From Mesorhizobium sp. C432A (GTDB lineage Bacteria > Pseudomonadota > Alphaproteobacteria > Rhizobiales > Rhizobiaceae), in NCBI RefSeq assembly GCF_030323145.1, contig NZ_CP100470.1:3451001-3515000 (forward strand): DNA of 64,000 bases, read 5' to 3'. Below are positions 42,997 through 51,183 of the stretch, one piece after another (position 1 is the first letter of the stretch; every line of letters starts with the position of its first letter). A program made the translations under genes and the position numbers. A model generated the notes under the pieces. That model did no database searches, was not told the origin of the DNA, and saw nothing but the letters and a program-made list of their open reading frames with translations.

Positions 42997-43157
42997 CTCG
43001 TCTAGGGCAACGGTTGCTTAACGATGACGAGGGAAATACCCCGGCGCATATCCGTTGCAACCAGACGTTTTAACGTTCGTTGCGCCGTTGCTCGCTATGC
43101 CGGATACCAAGCCGCCGAAACGTGGCGCGACGGGTTTTTGAGCTGGGCAGGAAAGAT

Positions 43158-44591
43158 ATGGATGCGCGGTCGGACAAGAACGCAATCCCGCTTGCGGTCG
43201 ACCTCGACGGCACGCTGATTGCGACCGATCTTCTTTGGGAAGGCCTGTTCATCCTGCTCAAGAAGAATCCGCTGTATGTTTTCCTGGTTCCGTTCTGGCT
43301 GGCCGCCGGCCCGGCGCGGCTGAAACAAGCGATTGCCGACCGCATCGACATCGATCCGGCCTCGCTGCCCTATCGCGAAGCGCTGCTGCAGCGGCTGCTC
43401 GCCGACCATAGCGACGGACGCAAGATCGTGCTGGCGACCGGTACGCCACGCAAGTTCGCCGAGACGATCGCCGCGCATCTGGGCGTCTTCGACTATGTGC
43501 TGGCGACCGACGGTCCCCACAACATGACCTCGGGCCGCAAGCGCGACGCGCTCATCGCCGCCTATGGCGACGGCGGTTTCGACTATGCCGGCAACAGCCG
43601 GCACGACCTCAAGGTTTTCGGAGCCGCGCGCAACGCCATCGTCGTGGCGCCCGATCGCCATGCGAAGCGCTGGCAGGCCGCGCATAGCGCCGAAAGGATG
43701 CCGGCGCCGAAAAGGACATTGAAGACATTCGTCAAGATGATGCGGGTGCATCAGTGGCTGAAGAATTCGCTGATCGCGGTGCCGATGGTGCTGTCGCATG
43801 AATACTTCAACATTAACATGATCTGGCAATGCCTGCTGGCGTTCGTCTCCTTCAGCGCCGTGGCTTCCGCCATCTACATTCTCAACGATTTCTTCGACCT
43901 TGCGCTCGACCGCAAGCATCCGACCAAACGCAACCGGCCTTTCGCCAGCGGCGCTTTGTCGATCCCGTTCGGTCTCGGCGCGATGGCGGTGCTGCTGGCG
44001 ATCGGCATTGCCGCCGGGCTTCTGTTGCCGATCGAGTTCCTGGGCGTGCTCGCCGGCTATCTGGTGGTGACCACAGCCTATTCGCTGTCGTTCAAGCGCA
44101 TGCTCCTAGCCGACGTACTGACGCTGGCCGGGCTCTACACGGTGCGTGTGCTGGCAGGTGCTGCGGCGACCGGGGTCGAAGTCTCGTTCTGGCTGCTCGC
44201 CTTCTCGATTTTCTTCTTCCTGTCGCTGGCGCTGGTGAAGCGCTATGTCGAACTGCGCACCACAGCCATTCCGGTGGGCGAGCGCATTGCCGGTCGCGGC
44301 TACCGCATCGAAGACCAGGAGATCGTCGCCCAGGCAGGAATGGCGTCGGCCTTCTCCTCGGCGCTGGTGCTGGCGCTCTACATGGACAGCGTCGCGGTAC
44401 GCGAACTCTATCCGCATCCCTGGCTGGTCTGGCCGCTGGCGCCGATCGTGCTGTATTTGACCATGCGGGTCTGGATCCTGGCGCGCCGCAACGAGATGAA
44501 TGACGATCCGGTCATCTTCATCATTCGCGACTGGCGAAGCCAGATCGTCGTGGTGATCGGCGCCGCCCTTCTGGTCGCGGGAGGCTGGTAG
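43158..44591 (+). CDS. HAD phosphatase-UbiA prenyltransferase fusion (DppR-like)
   Basis: The 477-residue protein starts at ATG 43158 behind AGGAAAG. Residues 1-190 are a HAD-type hydrolase (AVDLDGTLIATD with D15 and D17, later GTPRKFAE and NSRHDLKVFG). Residues about 195-477 are a UbiA prenyltransferase with nine helices and the metal-diphosphate motif NDFFDLALDRKHPTKRNRP (N near 243). In mycobacteria this second domain (Rv3806c) attaches phosphoribose to decaprenyl phosphate, and a separate phosphatase removes the 5-phosphate. The HAD domain could do that here. DprE1-like FAD oxidase follows at once. Confidence 0.88.
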   Translation: MDARSDKNAIPLAVDLDGTLIATDLLWEGLFILLKKNPLYVFLVPFWLAAGPARLKQAIADRIDIDPASLPYREALLQRLLADHSDGRKIVLATGTPRKFAETIAAHLGVFDYVLATDGPHNMTSGRKRDALIAAYGDGGFDYAGNSRHDLKVFGAARNAIVVAPDRHAKRWQAAHSAERMPAPKRTLKTFVKMMRVHQWLKNSLIAVPMVLSHEYFNINMIWQCLLAFVSFSAVASAIYILNDFFDLALDRKHPTKRNRPFASGALSIPFGLGAMAVLLAIGIAAGLLLPIEFLGVLAGYLVVTTAYSLSFKRMLLADVLTLAGLYTVRVLAGAAATGVEVSFWLLAFSIFFFLSLALVKRYVELRTTAIPVGERIAGRGYRIEDQEIVAQAGMASAFSSALVLALYMDSVAVRELYPHPWLVWPLAPIVLYLTMRVWILARRNEMNDDPVIFIIRDWRSQIVVVIGAALLVAGGW

Positions 44592-44594
44592 GGC

Positions 44595-45947
44595 ATGGCC
44601 GGCGAACGGTACCGGAGTTTTGGCCTCGCCACGCCGGCCGCAAAGCGAGCCATCGCGGCCGACGATGCCATCGCGCTGATGCGAAGCGGCAAGGCGACAA
44701 AGAACGCTCTGCTCGCCTATGGCAATGGCCGCTCCTACGGTGATTCCTGCCAGAACGGGCCAGGTGCGGTCGTGGACATGCGGCCGCTGAACCGCATCGG
44801 CGCCTTCAATGCCGAGACCGGCCTGCTCGAGGCGGAGGCCGGCGTGTTCCTCTCCGATATCATTGCGCACACTGCACCTTACGGTTTCTTTCCGACTGTC
44901 GTCCCAGGCACCCAGTTCGTCACCCTTGGCGGCGCGATCGCCAATGACGTCCATGGCAAGAACCATCACCGGCGCGGCACCTTTGGCTGCCATGTCGAGT
45001 CGTTCACGCTGCTGCGCTCGGACGGGCGGACCTACACCTGCTCGGCAACCGACAATGCAAGGCTGTTTGCGGCGACGATCGGCGGCATGGGGCTGACCGG
45101 CCTGATCCTGTCGGCCTCGATCCGGCTGATGCGGGTGCATTCGCTCGATATCGCCGAGAAGGTAACGCGGTTTGCCGATCTCGGCGAATTCTTCGAACTG
45201 GCCGAGGCCGCCGACCAGGCCAATGAATATGCCGTCGCCTGGATCGACCAGCTTGCCGGCGGCCATGGCCGCGGGCGCGGCCTGTTGTTGACAGGCAATC
45301 ATGCCGAGTATGGCTCGCATGCGGCGTCTCGCGCCGGCTCCCGTTTTTCAGTGCCGTTCCAGCCGCCGTTCAATGTGCTCAACCGGCCGTTCCTCACCGC
45401 CTTCAACGCCGCCTATCGGTGGAAGAAGGGGCGCTCGCCGGGGCCGAGCCAAACCGGCTACCAGGGCTTTTTCTTTCCGCTTGATGGTGTCGGCGACTGG
45501 AATCGGCTGTATGGCCCGAAAGGTCTCTACCAGCACCAGAGCTTGGTGCCGGAAAATGTCGCGCGCCAGACCGTGCCGGCGCTGCTCGAGGCGGCGCGAC
45601 GGGCCGGGCAGGGCTCTTTCCTCACCGTGTTGAAGCGCTTCGGCTCGATCCGCTCGCCGGGGCTGCTGTCTTTTCCGCGGCCAGGCTTCACGTTGACGCT
45701 GGATTTCCCCAATCGCGGCGACAGGACGCTGGCCCTGCTCAGCGAACTCGACGGCATCACGGTCGCGGCCGGCGGCGCGGTCAACCCGTACAAGGATGCG
45801 CGCATGGGCGCTGATACTTTCGCGGCCTCCTTCCCGAATTGGCAGCGGCTTGAAGCGCTGCGCGACCCGGCGTTCGTGTCCAGTTTCTGGCTGCGGACGG
45901 CGAAAAAGCTCAACGTCCGGCCAGGGCGTGTCGAGGCAGCTGAATAG
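44595..45947 (+). CDS. DprE1-like FAD-dependent oxidase
   Basis: The 450-residue protein is a VAO-type flavoenzyme that closely matches DprE1, the oxidase of decaprenylphosphoryl-ribose. It has YGNGRSYGD near residue 43, DVHGKNHHRRGTFGCHVESF near 120-140, and the C-terminal SFPRPGFTLTLDFPNRG near 358-374. The position of the mycobacterial drug-target Cys387 is occupied by threonine (T368). It begins four bases after the UbiA gene. The predicted step is oxidation of C2 of a polyprenyl-phosphoryl pentose; a DprE2-type reductase must complete the epimerisation. Confidence 0.85.
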   Translation: MAGERYRSFGLATPAAKRAIAADDAIALMRSGKATKNALLAYGNGRSYGDSCQNGPGAVVDMRPLNRIGAFNAETGLLEAEAGVFLSDIIAHTAPYGFFPTVVPGTQFVTLGGAIANDVHGKNHHRRGTFGCHVESFTLLRSDGRTYTCSATDNARLFAATIGGMGLTGLILSASIRLMRVHSLDIAEKVTRFADLGEFFELAEAADQANEYAVAWIDQLAGGHGRGRGLLLTGNHAEYGSHAASRAGSRFSVPFQPPFNVLNRPFLTAFNAAYRWKKGRSPGPSQTGYQGFFFPLDGVGDWNRLYGPKGLYQHQSLVPENVARQTVPALLEAARRAGQGSFLTVLKRFGSIRSPGLLSFPRPGFTLTLDFPNRGDRTLALLSELDGITVAAGGAVNPYKDARMGADTFAASFPNWQRLEALRDPAFVSSFWLRTAKKLNVRPGRVEAAE

Positions 45948-46071
45948 GTACAATCCGAATAAGTCATGGTGAATAGATCGTAATTTCCGTGGTTTACTCA
46001 AAGCATTGTCGTGACTTCATGAAATGTTTGCAGGTTCGTAATACGACCGTTGCGAGTGGCGGGTGCAAAAT

Positions 46072-46515
46072 ATGAAATACATCGTCTTCATTCTGTTCAC
46101 GGTCATGACCAATGCCGCCGCGCAGCTGATGCTGAAGCAAGGCATGATGTCACTCGGGCCGATTTCGTTCGAAGGCACCAATCCGCTGTTGAGGCTGTTG
46201 CAGGTCGTTTTCAGCCCATGGGTGTTTCTCGGCCTGTGCACCTTCGTCATCTCGATGGCTTCGCATCTCTATGTGCTGTCCAAGGTCGAGCTCAGCTTTG
46301 CGTATCCGTTCCTCAGCCTTGCCTATGTCGCGGTTGCGATCTTCGCCTATTTCATCTTCCGCGAGGACCTCAATGCCTGGCGCATTGCCGGCATCGCCTT
46401 CATCTGCGTCGGCACCGTGCTGATCGCGCAAAGCGGTCGAGACTTGGGCGGGCGCGGGCATGACGACCAAACCGCTTCCATCATCCCCAACAAGACCAGC
46501 GAGATCGTTCGATGA
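46072..46515 (+). CDS. small multidrug-resistance/EamA-type membrane protein (ArnE-like)
   Basis: The 147-residue protein has four membrane helices and EamA/SMR-like sequence (TNAAAQLMLKQGMM near the start, YPFLSLAYVAVAIFAYFIFRE, GIAFICVGTVLIAQS). ArnE/ArnF-type proteins flip undecaprenyl-phosphate-aminoarabinose across the inner membrane. Within a polyprenyl-phosphate sugar cluster, a flippase subunit role is likely. Its stop overlaps the start of the SDR gene. Its upstream region 45948-46071 may hold a promoter, as it is AT-rich. Confidence 0.83.
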   Translation: MKYIVFILFTVMTNAAAQLMLKQGMMSLGPISFEGTNPLLRLLQVVFSPWVFLGLCTFVISMASHLYVLSKVELSFAYPFLSLAYVAVAIFAYFIFREDLNAWRIAGIAFICVGTVLIAQSGRDLGGRGHDDQTASIIPNKTSEIVR

Positions 46516-47519
46516 GACATGTTATTTTCGGCGGCGACGGCTTCGTCGGCCGTCATCTTGCCCCGAAGCTTGTGGCCGATGGTGAAGAGGTTGTCGTTGC
46601 CGACATCGTCAAGAGCGACCTGGCGCACTATCGCAACGTTCGCTTCGTCACCTGCGATGTCACGGATACGGCCTCGGTGGCCAACATCGGATTGAAGGCC
46701 GACGACATGGTCTACAACCTGTCGGCCAAAATGCTGTCGCCGATCCAGGTGCGGGCCAAGCGTCACGACTTCTTCTTTCCGGTGAATCTCCACGGCACCG
46801 AACACATCATGCAGGCGATGGACAAGGCCGGCGCGTCCAAGCTCGTCCACTACACCACGGACATGATCTACGGCCACACGGTCACCCAGCCGATGACCGA
46901 GGAGCACCCGGTCGCGCCGCTCGGCGAATATGGCTGGTCGAAGCAGAAGACCGAGGAGCTCGCCGCGCAATGGCGCAAGCGCGGCATGTCGATCTCGCTT
47001 TTTCGACCGCGGCTGATCATCGGTCCCGGCCGGCTCGGGATCCTGGAAAAGCTGTTCAAACTGATCGACTGGAATTTTCCTGTGCCGATGATCGGCTCGG
47101 GCAAGAACCCCTATCAGTTCATCTCGGTGTTCGATTGCGCGGAAGCTGCCCGCGCGGCCTGGAAGGCAGGCGTGCCCAACCAGGCCTATAATCTGGGCTC
47201 CCTCAATCCGCCGCCGGTGAAGAAATTGCTGGGCGACCTGATCAAGCATGCCGGCTCGAAATCGCTGCTGATCCCGACGCCGGGCTGGGCGGTCAAGCGC
47301 ACCCTCGACCTGCTCGATCTCATGAACATGCCGATCATGGATCCCGAACAATATCTGATCGCCGATGAGGAGTGCGTGCTCGACGTATCCAAGGCCGAGC
47401 GCCAGCTCGGCTGGGTGCCGCAATATCGCGACGAGGACATGCTGATCGCCGCCTACAGCGAATACCGCGCCAAGAAAGACGGGCTTGCCGTCACCGCAAA
47501 TCATGTCCCCGCCGAATAG
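46512..47519 (+). CDS. NAD(P)-dependent epimerase/dehydratase (extended SDR)
   Basis: The 335-residue protein has the nucleotide-binding motif GGDGFVGRHL at 7-16 and the catalytic pair Y140-G-W-S-K144. The substrate domain includes FRPRLIIGPGRLGILEKL. It fits the extended SDR sugar epimerase group. In this setting it could be the reductase partner of the DprE1-like oxidase (DprE2 of mycobacteria is also an SDR, but a classical one) or it could act on a nucleotide sugar. It follows the ArnE-like gene with ATGA overlap and precedes the aminotransferase gene by 25 bases. Confidence 0.87.
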   Translation: MRHVIFGGDGFVGRHLAPKLVADGEEVVVADIVKSDLAHYRNVRFVTCDVTDTASVANIGLKADDMVYNLSAKMLSPIQVRAKRHDFFFPVNLHGTEHIMQAMDKAGASKLVHYTTDMIYGHTVTQPMTEEHPVAPLGEYGWSKQKTEELAAQWRKRGMSISLFRPRLIIGPGRLGILEKLFKLIDWNFPVPMIGSGKNPYQFISVFDCAEAARAAWKAGVPNQAYNLGSLNPPPVKKLLGDLIKHAGSKSLLIPTPGWAVKRTLDLLDLMNMPIMDPEQYLIADEECVLDVSKAERQLGWVPQYRDEDMLIAAYSEYRAKKDGLAVTANHVPAE

Positions 47520-47544
47520 GTGGGACGACCAGGAGAACTCCGAA

Positions 47545-49017
47545 ATGACCGTCATGGCCAAGCCTGAGCAGACGAACGCGCGCACCATGCTCGGCGCGCC
47601 GGCGTTGTCGCCTACCGCCATCGCCAAGCCCGACCTGATCAGCGTCGAGCAGGCGAAGGCGATGGATGTTGCGCGCATGACCGACTTGTTCAAGGCGCAT
47701 CTCAATCCGGGCCAGCTGCATTTCATGAAGCTGCTCGGCTTCCACAAGATCAAGATCGAGCGTGCCGAAGGCATGTTCTACATCGACCAGAACGGCCGCA
47801 AGATTCTCGACTTCTTCGGCGGCTTCGGTTCGCTGGCCTTCGGCCACAACCATCCGCGCATCCTGGAGGCCCGGCGCAAATTCCAGGAGGAGAAGCGCCA
47901 GGAAATCGCCATCGCCTTCATGTCGCAATATGCATCGGCCCTTGCGCACAACATCGCCAAATGCTCGCCCGGCGATCTCGACATGGTGTTTCTGGGCTCG
48001 TCGGGTTCGGAAGCGATGGAAGCGGCGGTGAAGCTCGCCGAGCGCGCCGCCGGGCCTAAGAGGCCAAAAATCGTCTATGCCGAGAATTCCTTCCACGGCA
48101 AGACCAAGGGCGTGCTCGGCATTACCGATGGCCAGCTCTACCGCGCGGACTTCAAGATGGCTGAGAACACCGTTCGCATTCCGTTCGCCGATATCGAAGC
48201 GGTCGAGCGGCTGTTCCGCTCCGACCCGGAGGTCGGCGTCATCGTGCTTGAGACAATCCAGGGCGGCGGCGGCATCATCCAGGCGCCGGCCAAATACTGG
48301 CAGAAATTGCGCGTGCTCTGCGACCAGTATGGCGTGCTGTGGGTGGCGGACGAAGTGCAGTGCGGCTATGGCCGTTCGGGACGCTTCTATGCCTTCGAGC
48401 ATTATGGCGTCGTGCCCGATGTGACGGCGCTGGCGAAATCGCTCGGCGCCGGCAAGGCGGCGGTCGGCGCGATGATCGCCCGGCGCGAGGTCTATATGAA
48501 GGCCTATGGCACGCCGAAGACGGCGATGATCCATGCCATGGCCACCTTTGGCGGCATGGGCGAGGCCTGCGTCACCGCGATCGAGGGCATCAACGTGCTC
48601 TATGATGAGGGGCTGATCGACAACGCCGCCACTACCGGCGACTATCTGCTGCAGCGCCTGCAGGCGCTGAAGGAGAAGTACCCGAAGATCATCAAGGATG
48701 TGCGCGGCAAAGGCTTTATGGTCGGGCTCGAGTTCCACGACTTCTCGCAGACCTTGCCGATGGTGCTGCGTCCGATCGTCAGCGTCCTCGACGACAAGCT
48801 GAAGGGCTCGCTGTCGGGCTTCGTCGGCGCGCTGTTGCTGCGCGACTATGACGTGCTCGTCGCCTTCACCGAATACAACCGCAACGTCATCCGTCTCGAG
48901 CCGCCGCTGATCTGCCAGCGCGAGCATGTCGACCATTTCGTCGATGCCTTCGATAGCCTGCTGTCGCGCGGCATCGTGGGGATCGTGAAGGATTTCGTCA
49001 AAAGCCAGGTCCGTTAA
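47545..49017 (+). CDS. class III aminotransferase (PLP)
   Basis: The 490-residue protein starts at ATG 47545 after AGGAG. It belongs to the ornithine/acetylornithine/GABA aminotransferase-like group, with GSSGSEAMEAAVKLA near residue 150-164, LWVADEVQCGYGR with D in VADEV, and the catalytic lysine K298 in VTALAKSLGAGKAA. The extra C-terminal length (about 450-490) is modest. Sugar aminotransferases usually come from the DegT family, so this one may act on a small acceptor or an amino-alcohol side group. Its place in the cluster suggests a glycan decoration step. Confidence 0.87.
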   Translation: MTVMAKPEQTNARTMLGAPALSPTAIAKPDLISVEQAKAMDVARMTDLFKAHLNPGQLHFMKLLGFHKIKIERAEGMFYIDQNGRKILDFFGGFGSLAFGHNHPRILEARRKFQEEKRQEIAIAFMSQYASALAHNIAKCSPGDLDMVFLGSSGSEAMEAAVKLAERAAGPKRPKIVYAENSFHGKTKGVLGITDGQLYRADFKMAENTVRIPFADIEAVERLFRSDPEVGVIVLETIQGGGGIIQAPAKYWQKLRVLCDQYGVLWVADEVQCGYGRSGRFYAFEHYGVVPDVTALAKSLGAGKAAVGAMIARREVYMKAYGTPKTAMIHAMATFGGMGEACVTAIEGINVLYDEGLIDNAATTGDYLLQRLQALKEKYPKIIKDVRGKGFMVGLEFHDFSQTLPMVLRPIVSVLDDKLKGSLSGFVGALLLRDYDVLVAFTEYNRNVIRLEPPLICQREHVDHFVDAFDSLLSRGIVGIVKDFVKSQVR

Positions 49018-49050
49018 AGAAGTCCGTTGAGCGAAGTCCCGAGTCCGACA

Positions 49051-50277
49051 ATGCTGAGCAAGTCTCCCGCCCCGCAAAACACACTCGACCGGCTGACCGC
49101 GGCCGCTCTGGCGTGGGGCGAGGGGACTTATGCGCGATGGGCCGCGCCAATCGGCGCGATCGCGTTTTCGCTCTATATCCTGCTGACGGCGTTTACCGCC
49201 TGGACGATGCCCGATGCCAATTGGGACATGCTGCCTTATCTCACAATCGCCGAGGAGGGCGCTTACCCAGATGCCCAGGCGCTGCATGACTATGCCTACA
49301 GGACGGTCCAGGCCGGCGTTTCGGCCGCCGACTACAAGGCGCTGACAGACGATGGCGGCGGCTTCCGCAGCCATATGGCGCAAAATGCCGCCGACTTTCA
49401 CTCGCTGCTTGGCATGTACCGGATCAAGTTTCTCTATGCCGAGATGCTGTCGACGATGAGTTCGGTGATGTCGCCGGTCGAGGCGATGCGGGTGCTGCAG
49501 GTGGTCTCGGTGCTGCTGTTCGGGATGATCACGCTGCTGTGGCTGCGAACCGAAGGCGCGCTTGCGCTGGCGCCTGTGGTCGGCGCGGTGCTGATCATGG
49601 CCGATTTCGGCGATGCCGCACGCGCCTCGACCCCGGATCTGTTGTGCTCGGCGCTGTTCCTCGGCGGGCTGCTTGCCTATGTGCGCGGCCGCGAGGCAGC
49701 GACCGCTGTCCTGCTTTTCCTGGCCTTCATGGCGCGGCCGGACAACATCGTGTTCCTGGCCATTTTCGCCGTGCTGCTGCTGGTCTTCCGGCAGCGGGCG
49801 TGGGGCGCGCTGGCCGGCTTTGCCGCGTCCTTCGTCGCCTATTTCGCGATTTCGCACTGGGCCCAGCATCCCGGCTGGTGGCCGCATCTGTGGTTCTCCA
49901 GCATCGAGCAGCACTACAATATGGATGGCTTCGAGCCGCCGTTCTCGGTTGGCGCCTATCTCAAGGCGTTTGCCGCATCCTTCATTCGCGCTATCAGCAT
50001 CAACAGCTGGGTCGGGGTCTCGGTTCTGGCGCTGGCCGCGTGGTTTGCGCTCGGCCGCGCCGGCTTCCGGCTCGATCGCCGCGCCGGCATCCTGCTTGCA
50101 GCACTGGTGCTCGGCGTGCTGGCGAAATTCACCGTCTTTCCGATCCACGACACCCGCATCTACTTCCCGAACCTTCTGCCGCCCTACCTTTTGCTTGTCG
50201 GCCCGATCATGGCGCTGTGGGCGTCGGCAAGCCTGAATGGAAGGCGGCCCATCGCCATACCTGGAGGTAAGCCATGA
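49051..50277 (+). CDS. polytopic membrane protein, possible GT-C glycosyltransferase
   Basis: The 408-residue protein (ATG 49051, an upstream TTG at 49027 is also possible) has about nine or ten membrane helices. The first large outside loop carries the acidic DANWDMLPYLTIAEEGAYP segment near residues 50-68 (quoted in part), as in GT-C enzymes that use polyprenyl-phosphate sugars. No close family is recognised. The neighbours make it the best candidate for the enzyme that transfers the flipped sugar outside the membrane. It overlaps the FkbM gene by ATGA. Confidence 0.6.
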   Translation: MLSKSPAPQNTLDRLTAAALAWGEGTYARWAAPIGAIAFSLYILLTAFTAWTMPDANWDMLPYLTIAEEGAYPDAQALHDYAYRTVQAGVSAADYKALTDDGGGFRSHMAQNAADFHSLLGMYRIKFLYAEMLSTMSSVMSPVEAMRVLQVVSVLLFGMITLLWLRTEGALALAPVVGAVLIMADFGDAARASTPDLLCSALFLGGLLAYVRGREAATAVLLFLAFMARPDNIVFLAIFAVLLLVFRQRAWGALAGFAASFVAYFAISHWAQHPGWWPHLWFSSIEQHYNMDGFEPPFSVGAYLKAFAASFIRAISINSWVGVSVLALAAWFALGRAGFRLDRRAGILLAALVLGVLAKFTVFPIHDTRIYFPNLLPPYLLLVGPIMALWASASLNGRRPIAIPGGKP

Positions 50278-51029
50278 GTTCCATTTCCGGGCTGGCGCGC
50301 ATCGCCCTTTCGCTCGGCCTGCCCGCCGGCCTGCTCGATCGCGGGCCGGCGTTGCGTGGCACGAAATTCCTGGCCAAGGCGGCGCTGAAGGCGCGGTTTG
50401 GCGGTGGGCAAGCCTTCCAGATGGTCAATGTCGGCGCTTGCGACGGCGCGCTGTTCGACGACGTCACGCCGTGGCTGCACCGCATTCCGCGGGCGCGGGC
50501 CGTGCTGGTCGAGCCGATCCCGTACAATCAGAAGCGGTTGCGCGCCAACTATCCCGACACGGAACGCTTCGTCATCGAACCGGTCGCGGTGACGAAGACC
50601 AAGGGCACGATCACCGTCCACACTTTCGATGCCGCGGCACTCGAGGCCGGCACGCTGCCGATCGAGTTCATCGGCTGCTCGTCGGTCACCGACACCAATC
50701 TGATGTCGGGCAAGAATGCCTGGGGCGAGGACGACGCCAATTTCAACAAGTTCGCGCCGCACGTGAGGGATATCGAGGTGACGTCGGAAACGCTGCAGAC
50801 GCTGCTCGACCGCAACGGCATCACGCATATCGACGCCTTCCTGGTCGATTGCGAGGGCGCCGACTGGATCGTCTTCGAACAGCTCGACCTCAAGCGCTAC
50901 CGCCCCGGCATGATGAAGGTCGAGGTCGGCGCGCTGCCGGCGGCTGAAATCGGCGAGGTCGTGGTCAAGCTCAAGACATCAGGCTATCAGGTCGGCTTCC
51001 AGGCCGAGGACATCTGGGCCTTCGCCTGA
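50274..51029 (+). CDS. FkbM family methyltransferase
   Basis: The 251-residue protein has the FkbM/Methyltransf_21 core. VNVGACDGALFDDVTPWL near residues 49-66 is the SAM-binding glycine loop, VLVEPIPYNQKRLRANYP follows, and FLVDCEGADWIVFEQLDL near 188 is the typical second half. FkbM enzymes O-methylate sugars or polyketides. Overlap with the preceding polytopic gene places it at the end of the glycan cluster, and it could methylate the transferred sugar. Confidence 0.87.
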   Translation: MSSISGLARIALSLGLPAGLLDRGPALRGTKFLAKAALKARFGGGQAFQMVNVGACDGALFDDVTPWLHRIPRARAVLVEPIPYNQKRLRANYPDTERFVIEPVAVTKTKGTITVHTFDAAALEAGTLPIEFIGCSSVTDTNLMSGKNAWGEDDANFNKFAPHVRDIEVTSETLQTLLDRNGITHIDAFLVDCEGADWIVFEQLDLKRYRPGMMKVEVGALPAAEIGEVVVKLKTSGYQVGFQAEDIWAFA

Positions 51030-51064
51030 GATAGATCGCCACTGGCGGCACGCCGGCGCGCCGG

Positions 51065-51091
51065 GTCGCGTCGCATCTGCGACGTGTCGCA
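51065..51091. promoter_or_regulatory. alternating GTCGCA/TGCGAC half-sites upstream of the third GcvT dehydrogenase
   Basis: GTCGCA (51070-51075), TGCGAC (51078-51083) and GTCGCA (51086-51091) alternate with 8-base periodicity and form two overlapping inverted repeats. They lie about 95-115 bases before the ATG at 51184. The same half-site in inverted pairs stands upstream of the GATase1-AraC regulator (58525-58544), so it may be its operator. Confidence 0.5.
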
Positions 51092-51183
51092 AACAGGCGG
51101 TAGCTCCATCCACGTCCTCTGCATATTGTGCGCCATTCGAACGGGCGCGGACACGCCCGCTTTATCCCCTTGGAGTCGCGGCA

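Noticed and set aside
47491..50148. Open frame of 885 codons on the minus strand
   Set aside because: It lies opposite the class III aminotransferase and the polytopic membrane protein genes, both clearly coding. Its product is rich in H, R, Q and D as expected of the complement of GC-rich coding DNA, and it has no domain.
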